From: Microbispora corallina
GTDB taxonomy: Bacteria > Actinomycetota > Actinomycetes > Streptosporangiales > Streptosporangiaceae
Length of the DNA stretch: 64,000 bases
Reading direction: 5' to 3'
NCBI RefSeq assembly: GCF_016863035.1
Contig: NZ_BOOC01000005.1
Span: 186,001-250,000 of the forward strand
Within the stretch, counting starts at the first letter, position 1. Every line of letters starts with the position of its first letter. The notes below the pieces were generated by a model. The model saw only the letters and a program-made list of their open reading frames with translations, had not been told where the DNA came from and did no database searches. The position numbers and the translations under genes were made by a program. This document shows, piece after piece, positions 8,656 to 17,265 of the stretch.

Positions 8656-9510
8656 ATGCACACCAGTCAGCAGGCCGCGCAGAGCGCCCCGACCGGCCGC
8701 CGGGGACTGCACGCCCTGATCCGCACCAAGGACGGATGGGCCGTCCAGCACGCCGTGGTCACGGTCACCGACATGAGCGGCCTGCAGGTCGCGCGCGTCC
8801 AGGCCGACGCCGAGGGAGCCGTGGCGACCGGCCCGCTGGAGCCCGGCGTCTACACGGTGGTCGTCACGGCCGTCGGGTACGCCCCGGCCGCCCAGACGGC
8901 GATCGCGACCGGCGCCGGGGTCGCCGAGCTGGGGACGGTCGTGCTGTCCCGCCAGGGCGGCGCCGACCTGCCCCCGCCCGGCGTGTGGACGCTCGACCCC
9001 GCCCACTGCAGGATCGCCGCGACGGCCCAGCATCTCGGGCTGAGCAGCGTGCAGGGGCGGTTCACCGAGTTCGCCGGGCAGATCGAGATCGGGCCGACGC
9101 CCGAGACCTCCTCGGTCGTCGCCGAGATCGCCGCCGCCTCGATCGACACCGGGAACGGCACCCGCGACGACCACCTCCGGTCGGCCGACTTCCTCGACGT
9201 GGCGGCGCACCCCACGATCACCTACCGCAGCGCCGGGCTCACCACGTCCGGTCCCGACCGGTGGACCGTGCACGGGATGCTCACGCTGGCCGGGATCATG
9301 CGGCCGGTCGACCTCGACATGACGTACCTGGGGACCGGGCCTGACCCCTGGGGTGGCCTGCGGGCGGCGTTCCGGGCGGAGACCGAGCTGCGCCGCGACG
9401 ACTTCGCGATGACGTACAACCAGGTGGTGCGGGCGGGTGTCGCCCTCATCGGTGCGACCCTGAAAGTGGAGCTGGACATCCAGGCCGTTCAGGGCGCGTC
9501 CCTGCCATAG
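8656..9510 (+). CDS. YceI-family lipocalin-like protein with N-terminal Ig-like module
   Basis: The 284-residue protein has two parts. Residues 1 to about 105 form a carboxypeptidase-regulatory-like Ig module ('AVQHAVVTVTDMSGLQVARV', 'LEPGVYTVVVTAVGYAP'), clearly related to the modules at the end of the upstream MFS transporter. Residues about 110-284 form a YceI domain ('WTLDPAHCRI', 'VQGRFTEFAGQIEI', 'TITYRSAGL', 'RDDFAMTYN'), a beta-barrel fold that binds long isoprenoid or amphipathic ligands. No signal peptide is evident. Sharing of the module suggests that the two proteins work together, perhaps handing a lipophilic compound to the exporter; this is a hypothesis. A second MarR gene follows directly. 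Confidence 0.88.
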   Translation: MHTSQQAAQSAPTGRRGLHALIRTKDGWAVQHAVVTVTDMSGLQVARVQADAEGAVATGPLEPGVYTVVVTAVGYAPAAQTAIATGAGVAELGTVVLSRQGGADLPPPGVWTLDPAHCRIAATAQHLGLSSVQGRFTEFAGQIEIGPTPETSSVVAEIAAASIDTGNGTRDDHLRSADFLDVAAHPTITYRSAGLTTSGPDRWTVHGMLTLAGIMRPVDLDMTYLGTGPDPWGGLRAAFRAETELRRDDFAMTYNQVVRAGVALIGATLKVELDIQAVQGASLP

Positions 9511-9539
9511 TGGAGCCGGTGATGGGAGGAGGCGGCGTC

Positions 9540-10043
9540 ATGACGAACGCCACAACGGACGCCGTCATCGGCGCCGGGGGCAGACCTGGCGTGGAGGCGT
9601 CCGACGACGCGTACCACGAGGTCGAGCACCAGCTGGCCGTGCTGTTCCGGCGCGCCCACGCGCTGTCGGCGGAGATGAGCCGCCGCATCCATCCCGAGCT
9701 GGACCCCGGCGCGTACGGCCTGCTGATCTTCATCGGTCAGGGCGACCCGGTGCGGCCGAGCGACCTCGCGGCCCACCTGGGCGTGGGGAAGGCGACGATC
9801 AGCCGCCAGCTCAAGGTGCTCGGCGAGCTCGGCCTGGTCACCCGGGAGCCCGACCCGGACGACGGCCGGGCCCACCTGCTCGCGCTCACCGACGAGGGAC
9901 GGCAGCGGCTGGAGAACGCCCGGACGGCACGGCAGCGGCGCTTCCGGGCGCTGCTCGACTCCTGGCCGGAGGACGAGGTGCGGTCGCTGGCCCGGATGCT
10001 CGCCCGGTTCAACAACCTCACCAGGGAGATGACCGAGGTCTGA
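9540..10043 (+). CDS. MarR family transcriptional regulator
   Basis: The product is 167 residues from the ATG at 9540, preceded by GGGAGGAGGCG with good spacing. A GTG at 9510 in the same frame overlaps the YceI stop and is a less likely start. The winged helix includes 'PSDLAAHLGVGKATISRQLK' and wing 'REPDPDDGRAHLLALTDEG', so it is a complete MarR protein. The position after yceI suggests co-transcription and a role in sensing whatever the transporter/YceI pair handles. It is not closely similar to the MarR at 5450, so it is not a simple duplicate. Confidence 0.9.
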   Translation: MTNATTDAVIGAGGRPGVEASDDAYHEVEHQLAVLFRRAHALSAEMSRRIHPELDPGAYGLLIFIGQGDPVRPSDLAAHLGVGKATISRQLKVLGELGLVTREPDPDDGRAHLLALTDEGRQRLENARTARQRRFRALLDSWPEDEVRSLARMLARFNNLTREMTEV

Positions 10044-10157
10044 CCCCTCGGACCAGGATTTACACAGCCGCCTCCAGGCCGTGGCCAACCTGCCGTAACC
10101 AGCCTCTAAACTGCGCGTACCAAGCAGTACCTTTCTGAGCAAAGCAAGGAGGCCGGT

Positions 10158-10997
10158 GTGGCTCCCTGGTCCACAACCCGGAACGCGGCGGGCATCGGCG
10201 CGACGGCGCTGGCGACGGCGCTCTTGATCTCCGCCTGCGGGGGAGGATCGACCACCACGGCGACCCCGTCGTCCGGCGGCGCCGCGGGCGGCGTCTCCCT
10301 CGTCCACCCGGGCAAGCTGACCACCTGCACGAACATCCCCTACGAGCCGTTCCAGTTCAACCAGGGCGGCAAGGTCGTCGGCTTCGACGTGGACATGGTG
10401 GACCTGGCCGCCAAGAAGCTGGGCGTGACGCAGGACATCGTCGACATCGACTTCGCCGCCATCAAGAGCGGCGCGGCGCTCAACGCCCGCAAGTGCGACG
10501 TGGCCGCCGCCGGCATGACGATCACCGACGAGCGCAAGAAGAACATCGACTTCTCGATCCCCTACTTCGACGCCACCCAGGCGCTGATGGCCAAGAAGGG
10601 CAGCGGGGTCACCTCGCTCGACGACGTCAAGGCCAAGGGCCTCAAGCTCGGCGCCCAGGCGTCCACGACCGGCCTCGACTACGTGAAGGGCAAGGGCTTC
10701 GACCCGGTCGAATTCGCCGACTCGCCCAAGGAGCTGCTCGGCCTGCAGACCGGCCAGGTCGACGTGATCGTGCAGGACCTCCCGGTCGTGCTGACCTGGC
10801 TGAAGAAGCCCGACATCGGCGCCAAGTTCGAGCAGGTCGCCAACCTCGACACGGGCGAGCAGTACGGCATCGGCATGAAGAAGGGCAACACGGCGCTGGC
10901 GAAGGTCATCAACGACGCCATCACCGCCGCGAAGTCCGACGGCACCTACGCCGCGATCTACAAGAAGTGGTTCGGCACCGAACCGAAGACCTCGTGA
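10158..10997 (+). CDS. Polar amino-acid ABC transporter, substrate-binding lipoprotein
   Basis: The 279-residue protein starts at GTG 10158 after AAGGAGG. It has a lipoprotein signal with lipobox 'LISAC' (Cys about 24) followed by a Gly/Ser/Thr linker. The rest is a type II periplasmic-binding fold of the SBP_3 family: 'LTTCTNIPYEPFQF', 'VVGFDVDMVDLAAKKLG', 'DVAAAGMTITDERKKNIDFS' and 'YGIGMKKGNTALAKVINDAI'. Such proteins capture polar amino acids or related compounds at the membrane. Its stop overlaps the permease GTG (GTGA). The exact ligand cannot be read from the sequence. Confidence 0.93.
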   Translation: MAPWSTTRNAAGIGATALATALLISACGGGSTTTATPSSGGAAGGVSLVHPGKLTTCTNIPYEPFQFNQGGKVVGFDVDMVDLAAKKLGVTQDIVDIDFAAIKSGAALNARKCDVAAAGMTITDERKKNIDFSIPYFDATQALMAKKGSGVTSLDDVKAKGLKLGAQASTTGLDYVKGKGFDPVEFADSPKELLGLQTGQVDVIVQDLPVVLTWLKKPDIGAKFEQVANLDTGEQYGIGMKKGNTALAKVINDAITAAKSDGTYAAIYKKWFGTEPKTS

Positions 10998-11827
10998 CAC
11001 CGGTGGCAGGCAACCAGACGGCCGTCCCCTCCGGGGGACGGCTGAGCCCGCGCAGGAGACAGCGGATCGGCCGGGGCGTCCAGTACGGCGTCCTGATCGT
11101 GGTCGTGGTCGTCCTTGCCGCCCTGGCCGACTGGGGAGCGATCAAGCAGTCGTTCTTCAACGGTGAGGTCGCGGGCCAGGGCATGCCCACGCTGTTCACC
11201 GTCGCCCTGCGCAACACGGTGATCTACACGCTGACCGGGTACGTCATGGGCTTCGCGGTCGGCCTGCTGCTGGCGCTGATGCGGCAGTCCTCGGTCGCGC
11301 CGTACCGGTGGATCGCCGCCGGGTACGTCGAGATCTTCCGGGGGCTGCCCGCGCTCGTCATCTTCCTGATGATCGGCAGCCTGCCGCTGGCCTTCCCCGG
11401 CTTCCAGGTGCCCGGCGACGTGTACGGCCAGGCGGCGCTGGGCCTCGGCCTGGTCTCCGCGGCGTACATGGCCGAGACCTTCCGCGCGGGCCTGCAGGCC
11501 GTGCCGAAGGGGCAGATGGAGGCCGCCCGCTCGCTCGGCATGCCGTACCTGCGGGCGATGGTGTCCATCATCATCCCCCAGGCCATCCGGATCGTCATTC
11601 CGCCGCTCACCAACGAGCTGGTCCTGCTGTTCAAGGACTCCTCGCTGGTGCTGTTCCTGGGGGTCACGGCCGGGCAGGTCGAGCTGGCCAAGTTCGGCAA
11701 CGACCAGGCGTCCACGTTCGCGAACCCGACGCCGATCCTCATCTCCGGCCTGACCTACCTGCTGATCACGATCCCCCTCGGCTACGTGGCGCGGCGGCTG
11801 GAAGCCCGGCAGGGAGCGGCCCGATGA
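10994..11827 (+). CDS. Polar amino-acid ABC transporter permease
   Basis: The 277-residue inner-membrane permease of the HisM/GlnP family starts at GTG 10994, overlapping the stop of the binding protein by 4 nt. A long N-terminal cytoplasmic segment precedes the first TM ('[17 protein letters not shown]'). The coupling (EAA) loop '[20 protein letters not shown]' and '[14 protein letters not shown]' are typical. Only one permease gene is present, so it probably works as a homodimer. The end overlaps the ATPase start (ATGA). Confidence 0.92.
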   Translation: MTPVAGNQTAVPSGGRLSPRRRQRIGRGVQYGVLIVVVVVLAALADWGAIKQSFFNGEVAGQGMPTLFTVALRNTVIYTLTGYVMGFAVGLLLALMRQSSVAPYRWIAAGYVEIFRGLPALVIFLMIGSLPLAFPGFQVPGDVYGQAALGLGLVSAAYMAETFRAGLQAVPKGQMEAARSLGMPYLRAMVSIIIPQAIRIVIPPLTNELVLLFKDSSLVLFLGVTAGQVELAKFGNDQASTFANPTPILISGLTYLLITIPLGYVARRLEARQGAAR

Positions 11828-12564
11828 GCACAGTCGAGATCAAGAACCTGCACAAGTCGTTCGGCAGCCTCGAGGTCCTCAAGGGCATCGACTTCACGGT
11901 CGAGAGCGGCCAGGTGGTCTGCGTCATCGGGCCGTCTGGCTCGGGCAAGTCGACGCTGCTGCGCTGCGTCAACCTGCTGGAGCAGCCGACCTCCGGGCAG
12001 GTGGTCGTGGACGGGGTCGACCTCACCGACCCGGACGTGGACATCGACGCCGCCCGCCGGCGGATCGGCATGGTGTTCCAGCAGTTCAACCTGTTCCCCC
12101 ACCTGACGGTCCGGCGGAACGTCACGATCGCGCAGGAGCGGGTCCTCAAGCGGGGCCGCGGCGAGTGCGACCGCGTCGCCCAGGAGAACCTGGAGAAGGT
12201 CGGCCTGCTGGAGAAGCTCGACGCCTACCCGGGTCAGCTGTCCGGCGGCCAGCAGCAGCGGGTCGCCATCGCCCGGGCGCTGGCGATGAACCCCTCGCTC
12301 ATGCTGTTCGACGAGCCGACCTCCGCGCTCGACCCCGAGCTCGTCGGCGACGTGCTGGCGGTGATGCGCACGCTCGCGGAGGACGGCATGACCATGCTGG
12401 TCGTCACCCACGAGATGGGCTTCGCCCGGGAAGTGGCCGACCGGGTGGTGTTCATGGACCAGGGCGTGATCGTCGAGGACGGCCCGCCCGAGCAGGTCAT
12501 CGCGGACCCCCAGCACGAGCGGACCCGCGAGTTCCTCCGCCGGGTGCTCCACCCCGGCGTCTGA
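11824..12564 (+). CDS. Polar amino-acid ABC transporter ATPase
   Basis: The 246-residue ATPase starts at ATG 11824, coupled to the permease by a 4-nt overlap. It has all motors of the family: Walker A 'GPSGSGKST', Q-loop '[13 protein letters not shown]', signature '[15 protein letters not shown]', Walker B '[12 protein letters not shown]' and H-loop 'VVTHEMGFA'. This is the GlnQ/HisP class that energises uptake of polar amino acids. It is the last gene of the operon; a strong hairpin follows at 12652-12704. Confidence 0.95.
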   Translation: MSTVEIKNLHKSFGSLEVLKGIDFTVESGQVVCVIGPSGSGKSTLLRCVNLLEQPTSGQVVVDGVDLTDPDVDIDAARRRIGMVFQQFNLFPHLTVRRNVTIAQERVLKRGRGECDRVAQENLEKVGLLEKLDAYPGQLSGGQQQRVAIARALAMNPSLMLFDEPTSALDPELVGDVLAVMRTLAEDGMTMLVVTHEMGFAREVADRVVFMDQGVIVEDGPPEQVIADPQHERTREFLRRVLHPGV

Positions 12565-12580
12565 CCCCCATCCGGGCCGG

Positions 12581-12628
12581 CCTGGTCCGGCCCCGGCCTG
12601 GTCCGGCCGAGCCGACCCTGGTCCGGCC
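12581..12628 (+). repeat. Three direct copies of CCTGGTCCGGCC
   Basis: The 12-mer CCTGGTCCGGCC occurs exactly at 12581, 12597 and 12617 in the noncoding stretch after the ABC ATPase. No function is apparent. The rest of the 12565-12856 interval holds a terminator hairpin and the promoter of the next gene. Confidence 0.6.
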
Positions 12629-12651
12629 CGGTCCCGGGTTTGATCCCGGTG

Positions 12652-12704
12652 GCCCGCTCGCCGGACGTCGCGCGCCCAGACGCGCGACGCTCCGGCGGGC
12701 GGGC
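12652..12704 (+). terminator. Strong hairpin terminator after the amino-acid ABC operon
   Basis: The inner stem CGTCGCGCG (12666-12674)/CGCGCGACG (12681-12689) has a 6-nt loop. It is extended by CGCCGGA (12659-12665)/TCCGGCG (12691-12697) after a one-base bulge, then by a further GC-rich outer stem. A short T-tract (GTTTC) follows. Confidence 0.7.
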
Positions 12705-12806
12705 CGTTTCCGTGTGACGGGCCCGTGCCGGGCCGTGACGTGCACGACGACGTCCGCGGTGCCCTGCCGGCGGCCGGCCGCCGGGCGTGTGGCCGATTCG
12801 TGACCC

Positions 12807-12831
12807 AACCTTTCGTTCCCGGGACGCATCT
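12807..12831 (+). promoter_or_regulatory. Possible ECF-sigma-type promoter of the secreted propeller gene
   Basis: AACC at 12807-12810 followed after about 15 nt by CGCATCT resembles the AAC/CGTC-type elements of ECF sigma promoters. It lies about 30-50 bp upstream of the ATG at 12857. The -10 match is imperfect. Confidence 0.3.
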
Positions 12832-12856
12832 ACCGAGATGAACGAAAGGAACAGAG

Positions 12857-13921
12857 ATGAACAGAACCGCCGTCCTCGCGCTCGCCGCCGCGGTCACCGT
12901 GACCGCGCTGCCCGGCGTGGCGCAGGCGGAGGCGCGTACGGGAGCCGCCTCCGCCACCTCCCTCAGAACGTCCGCCTCCGCCAGCTCCCTCAGGGCGTCC
13001 GCCTCCGCCACGTCCACGAAGAAGACCATCCGGTACGCCTGGGTGAAGTCGTGCAAGAAGAAGGACTACACCGTCCCCTGCGGGCCCTGGACGCTGACGC
13101 TGCGCGACGGCAGCAGGGTCCCCCTCAAGGACGCCCGCGTCTTCCCGCTCGACGGCCACAAGGTGGACAAGGAGTCGACGGCGCCGCTGGGGGTGAGCGG
13201 CGACGGCGGCAGCGTCGCCTACTTCCGCGCCTCCGACAACAGGATCGTGGTCCGCGACATCCGGACGAACCGCGTGCGGGTCCTGCCCGGGGCCGCCGCC
13301 AGGCTCCCCAAGGGTGTCGGCATGTCCTCGGCCGACCTGCAGATCGACCGCACCGGCCGTTCCGTCGCGGTGAGCTACCAGGCCGACAAGCCGAAGCCTT
13401 CTCTCGTGGCCGACCTGACCTCGGGAACGGTCCACACATTGCGGTCCGACGTCAACGTCCAGAGCTTCAGCCCCGACGGCGGCCACCTGCTCGCCACCCG
13501 GTCCACGGGCGAGAACACCACCGAGTTCCTCGTGTACGACCGGGACGGGCACCGCACCGAGAGCCGGGTGGTGCCGCAGGTCGTGGCCAACAACACCCCG
13601 ATCGCCCTGGCCGACGACGGCGCCTCGCTCGCACTGATCATCACCGCGCCGTCCGGCAAGCAGCGCCTGCGCGTGTACGACCTGGCCGGCGACACCGTAG
13701 GCGACCCGGTCGACGTGAAGGTCCCCAAGGGCGAGTCCGCGTACGGCATGCAGTGGACGTCCGGCGACTCCCTCGACCTGTGGGAGACGCGCAGCGACAA
13801 GAACGGCAACACCACCGGCGCGATCCGGCGCGGCCTCGACCCCGCCACGGGCGCCGCCCCCAAACTCGACTCGTTCGTGATCACGTCCAAGGCGTGGACC
13901 TGGTGGTTGCCCGGCGAGTGA
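12857..13921 (+). CDS. Secreted WD40/TolB-like beta-propeller protein
   Basis: The 354-residue protein has a clear signal peptide (charged start, 'VLALAAAVTVTALPGVAQAE', cleavage about residue 25) and an Ala/Ser/Thr linker containing a repeated 'RTSASASSLRASASATS'-like segment. The rest is a series of short beta repeats such as 'GVSGDGGSVAYFRASDN', 'QIDRTGRSVAVSY' and 'SFSPDGGHLLATRS', typical of TolB/WD40-type propellers without enzymatic motifs. GAAAGGAACAGAG upstream is a plausible ribosome-binding site. It stands alone between a terminator and the next unit. Function is unknown; actinomycetes encode many such secreted propellers. Confidence 0.75.
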   Translation: MNRTAVLALAAAVTVTALPGVAQAEARTGAASATSLRTSASASSLRASASATSTKKTIRYAWVKSCKKKDYTVPCGPWTLTLRDGSRVPLKDARVFPLDGHKVDKESTAPLGVSGDGGSVAYFRASDNRIVVRDIRTNRVRVLPGAAARLPKGVGMSSADLQIDRTGRSVAVSYQADKPKPSLVADLTSGTVHTLRSDVNVQSFSPDGGHLLATRSTGENTTEFLVYDRDGHRTESRVVPQVVANNTPIALADDGASLALIITAPSGKQRLRVYDLAGDTVGDPVDVKVPKGESAYGMQWTSGDSLDLWETRSDKNGNTTGAIRRGLDPATGAAPKLDSFVITSKAWTWWLPGE

Positions 13922-13940
13922 CCGGAGTTATCGTCCAGAC

Positions 13941-14516
13941 ATGGGCAAGATCTATGACAGGCTCACCGACCGGCTGCGGGAGTTCATCTCGGCGCAGCCG
14001 GTCTACTTCGTCGCCACGGCCCCCGACCAGGGCGGCCATGTCAACGTCTCCCCCAAGGGCTACCCCGACACGTTCACGGTCATCGATGACACGACGGTGG
14101 CCTACCTCGACCTCGACGGCAGCGGCGTCGAGACGATCGCGCACATCCGCGACAACGGCCGGGTCACGGTCATGTTCTGCGCCTTCGACGGGCCGCCGAA
14201 CATCGTCCGCCTGTACGGCACGGGCCGGGTCGTCACCCCGGCCGACCCGGACTTCGCCGTCCTGATCCCCCGGTTCGGGCCGCACTCCGGCGTCCGCTCG
14301 ATCATCGTGGTGTCCTGCGACCGCATCTCCGACTCGTGCGGCTTCTCGGTCCCGTTCATGTCGTACGAGAAGGAGCGGACACTGCTCGACGAGTGGGCGG
14401 GCCGCAAGGACGTCCAGCAGAAACGCGCCTATCGGGCCCGGCACAACCGCGAGAGCATCGACGGCCTGGCGGCGCTGGCCCCGGAGGAGACCGACCCGGT
14501 GCGCCACCACTCCTGA
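13941..14516 (+). CDS. Pyridoxamine 5'-phosphate oxidase-fold (PPOX) protein
   Basis: The 191-residue protein has a split-barrel flavin/F420-binding fold: 'VYFVATAPDQGGHVNVSPKG', 'VAYLDLDGSG', 'IRDNGRVTVMFCAFDG' and 'RLYGTGRVV'. The family covers FMN- or F420-dependent reductases and general-stress proteins. True PNPOx catalytic features were not recognised, so it should not be called PdxH. It starts 19 bp after the propeller gene and converges on htpX with a shared hairpin between them. Confidence 0.85.
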   Translation: MGKIYDRLTDRLREFISAQPVYFVATAPDQGGHVNVSPKGYPDTFTVIDDTTVAYLDLDGSGVETIAHIRDNGRVTVMFCAFDGPPNIVRLYGTGRVVTPADPDFAVLIPRFGPHSGVRSIIVVSCDRISDSCGFSVPFMSYEKERTLLDEWAGRKDVQQKRAYRARHNRESIDGLAALAPEETDPVRHHS

Positions 14517-14524
14517 CCGCGCGC

Positions 14525-14566
14525 CCGCCGGTGACCGACCGGCCTCCAGGAACGGGTCACCGGCGG
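14525..14566. terminator. Bidirectional hairpin between PPOX gene and htpX
   Basis: CCGCCGGTGACC (14525-14536) and GGTCACCGGCGG (14555-14566) are perfect 12-bp arms with an 18-nt loop between two convergent genes. The right arm contains the htpX stop codon. There is no strong T-run on either side. Confidence 0.6.
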
Positions 14567-15405
14567 TAGCCGGCCATCCGCTCCAGCCGGGCGATGCGCT
14601 GCGCGATGGGCGGGTGGCTGGAGAACAGCCGCCCGATGCCGGCCCCGCGGAACGGGTTGGCGATCATCATGTGGCTGGCGGAGGCGAGCCGGCCGTTCTC
14701 CGGCAGCGGCAGCCGCCGCACCTCCATCTCGATCTTCCGCAGCGCCGAGGCGAGGGCGAGCGGATCGCCCGTCAGGCGGGCGCCCGCCTCGTCCGCCGCG
14801 AACTCGCGCGAGCGGGAGATGGCCATCTGGATCATCGACGCCGCGACCGGGCCGAGGATCATCACGAGCAGGGCCCCGAGGAAGCCCGGGCCCTCGTCGT
14901 CGTCCGAGCCGAAGAACAGGCCGACGTACCCGAAGTAGGTGATCATCGTGGCGAGCGCCCCGGCGACCGAGGAGATCAGGATGTCGCGGTTGTAGACGTG
15001 CGACAACTCGTGGCCGATCACGCCCCTCAGTTCGCGCTCGTCGAGCAGGCCGAGCACGCCGTGGGTGACGCAGACGGCGGCCTTGCGCGGGTTGCGCCCG
15101 GTCGCGAACGCGTTGGGCTGCATGGTGGGCGACACGTACAGGCGCGGCATCGGCTGCCGGGCGTCGTAGGACAGCTCCCGCACGATCCGGTAGAGCACGG
15201 GCTGCTCGACCTCGGAGACGGGCCGGGCCCGCATCGCGGACAGGGCGATCGTGTCGGAGAAGAAGTACGCGACGCCGTTGGCCGCGAGCGCCACCAGGAA
15301 GGCGAGCCGTACGCCCGCGCCGCCTCCGAGCCAGGCCCCCGCGAGCAGGATCAACGCGGACAGAGCCCCCAGAAGGACCGCGGTGCGCAGGCTGTTGTGG
15401 TGCAC
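14557..15405 (-). CDS. htpX: HtpX-type membrane zinc metalloprotease (M48B)
   Basis: The 282-residue protein has two N-terminal TM segments (about 10-55), the zinc-binding motif 'HELSH' at about 132-136, and the third ligand region 'REFAADEAGARL' near 205. HtpX degrades misfolded membrane proteins on the cytoplasmic side. Its length matches the family. It lies directly downstream of the nuo membrane-subunit genes in the same orientation, 109 bp after nuoN. From memory, htpX has the same neighbourhood in Streptomyces, which could point to quality control of that complex; this is inferred. Confidence 0.93.
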   Translation of the reverse strand: MHHNSLRTAVLLGALSALILLAGAWLGGGAGVRLAFLVALAANGVAYFFSDTIALSAMRARPVSEVEQPVLYRIVRELSYDARQPMPRLYVSPTMQPNAFATGRNPRKAAVCVTHGVLGLLDERELRGVIGHELSHVYNRDILISSVAGALATMITYFGYVGLFFGSDDDEGPGFLGALLVMILGPVAASMIQMAISRSREFAADEAGARLTGDPLALASALRKIEMEVRRLPLPENGRLASASHMMIANPFRGAGIGRLFSSHPPIAQRIARLERMAGYRR

Positions 15406-15513
15406 GCCTCCTCCTCACGGTTTGGTGCGTCCAGCCGTACCAACGCATATGGCCTGGGCGAACGTTCCCATCCGGGCACCCCGGAACGCGGCGGGCCTCG
15501 GCGGAGTGCGGCG

Positions 15514-17040
15514 TCAGCCGAGGGCGGACAGCACCACCTGCGGGACGACGGAGAAGACCACCGTGACGGTGAGCGCGATCCCGGCCGCGACGGCGACGGG
15601 CGCGTTCGCCTCCTGGCGGCCGCCCGCCTCGGCCGGGGTGAACAGCCGGGCCGTCCAGGCGATGTAGTAGTAGAGGCCGACGACCGTGTTGACGGCCATG
15701 ACGACAGCCAGCCAGCCGAGCCCGCCCGCGACGATCTCGCGGAAGACCACGACCTTGGCGAACAGGCCCGCCAGCCCGGGCGGCAGCCCGGCCAGGCAGA
15801 CGAGGGAGAAGGCGAGCGCCAGCCCGGACGCCGGCGACCGCAGGGCCATCCCCCGGTAGTCGTCGAGCGTGTTCCGCTCTCGCTCGCTCGACACGCGCAT
15901 CACGACGGCGAAGGCCACGAGGTTCATCGCGGCGTAGAACACGAGATAGGCGACCGAGGCGGAGACGGCGCCGCCCGTGTGCCCGGCCCGGCCCGTCGCG
16001 GTGAAGGCGGCCAGCGGCGCGAGGATGTAGCCGGACTGGGCCACCGACGACCAGGCCAGCAGGCGGACGGCGTGGCGCTGCCGGAGGGCCAGCACGTTGC
16101 CCGCTGTCATGGTCAGGGCGGCCACGATCGCGATCACCGGCGACCAGATCGCGGCCTGCCGGCTCAGCGCGACCGTGAGGATCAGAATGAGCCCGGCGAA
16201 CCCGGCCGCCTTGGAGATCACCGACAGCAGGGCCGCCACCGGGACCGGCGCGCCCCGGTACACGTCCCCGGCCCAGAAGTGGAACGGCACAGCCGCGATC
16301 TTGAAGGCGAACCCCGCCAGCACGAGCACGACGGCGACCGTCGTCACCCCCGCGCCGCCGTACGGCATCTGGGGATGGGCGGTCGCGTAGAACGTGGCGA
16401 TCCGGTCGAGATGGACCGACCCGGTGACGCCGTACAGCAGCGAGACGCCGAACAGCATGACCGCCGTGGACACCACGGACACGAGCAGGAGCTTGAGCGC
16501 GGCCTCCGACGCCCGGCCGTCGTACCGCCGCAGTGCGGTCAGCGCGAACACCGGGAGCGAGACGAGCTCCAGCGACACGACCAGCATGATCAGGTCGCGC
16601 GAGGCCGGGAGCAGGACGGCGCCGGTCAGCGTGGCCAGCAGCAGGAAGTACCACTCCCCCGCCGGGGTCCGCGCGATCGCCACCTCGGACATCGACAGCA
16701 GCACCACGACCAGCCCGGCCGCGAGCACGACGGCCGCGATGACCAGCGTGAACCGGTCGGCCACGAACGAGCACGACGCCTGCGAGCCCGCGGACTCCCC
16801 GCCGCCGAGGGACGCCGGGACGCAGAAGGTCTCCCTCCGGACGCCCTGGACGGCCTGGACGGCGACCACGGCCAGCGCCGCCGCCACGCCGGCCAGCGTG
16901 ACGCCGCCGAGCAGCCGCCGCCCGCCGGGCCGCGCGGGAAGCGTCGCGTCCAGCACCAGCACCAGCCCGGCCGTCAGCGCCACGACCAGCGGCGCCGCCA
17001 CGGCGGCGTAGTCGATGCCCTGGATCACCTGTCCGCTCAC
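15514..17040 (-). CDS. nuoN: NADH-quinone oxidoreductase-like antiporter subunit N
   Basis: The 508-residue polytopic proton-channel subunit carries the conserved elements 'SLELVSLPVFALTAL' (TM5 Glu), 'FKIAAVPFHFWAGDVYRGAP' (TM7 Lys) and 'VRLLAWSSVAQSGYIL' (TM11-12 region). It belongs to the membrane arm that translocates protons. It is the last nuo gene before htpX and is separated from nuoM by an unusual 225-bp gap (17041-17265). This second nuo set lacks NuoE/F/G, so the electron donor is probably not NADH. Confidence 0.93.
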   Translation of the reverse strand: MSGQVIQGIDYAAVAAPLVVALTAGLVLVLDATLPARPGGRRLLGGVTLAGVAAALAVVAVQAVQGVRRETFCVPASLGGGESAGSQASCSFVADRFTLVIAAVVLAAGLVVVLLSMSEVAIARTPAGEWYFLLLATLTGAVLLPASRDLIMLVVSLELVSLPVFALTALRRYDGRASEAALKLLLVSVVSTAVMLFGVSLLYGVTGSVHLDRIATFYATAHPQMPYGGAGVTTVAVVLVLAGFAFKIAAVPFHFWAGDVYRGAPVPVAALLSVISKAAGFAGLILILTVALSRQAAIWSPVIAIVAALTMTAGNVLALRQRHAVRLLAWSSVAQSGYILAPLAAFTATGRAGHTGGAVSASVAYLVFYAAMNLVAFAVVMRVSSERERNTLDDYRGMALRSPASGLALAFSLVCLAGLPPGLAGLFAKVVVFREIVAGGLGWLAVVMAVNTVVGLYYYIAWTARLFTPAEAGGRQEANAPVAVAAGIALTVTVVFSVVPQVVLSALG

Positions 17041-17265
17041 GCCCTCACCCCCGCCGCTCGCCCGTCGGCGGAACCAGCCACCCGGGCCGCGCGAGCCGCC
17101 GGACGCCTGCGCTCACCCCGGCCCGGATCCTCGCGGTGAGTTGCCGGACACCCGCGCTCGCCTCGGCGGGCGGCGGCTGCTCGGCGGCGGCCCGGGCACC
17201 TCGGCGGCCGACGTGCCACGCTCTCTCGCGGCGGTCTGGGAGGGCCGGGCGCGGCGGCGACGGGC
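17041..17265 (-). other. Noncoding gap between nuoM and nuoN
   Basis: This 225-bp stretch breaks an otherwise tight nuo order. Frames through it are open but of Ala/Arg/Pro low-complexity type expected for GC-rich DNA, with no recognisable product or hairpin. It could hold the remains of a lost gene or an internal promoter for nuoN. Confidence 0.4.

Noticed and set aside
14614-17139. Long plus-strand open frame opposite htpX and nuoN
   Set aside because: Composition is that of a GC-skew shadow, and the minus-strand genes have unmistakable family motifs.
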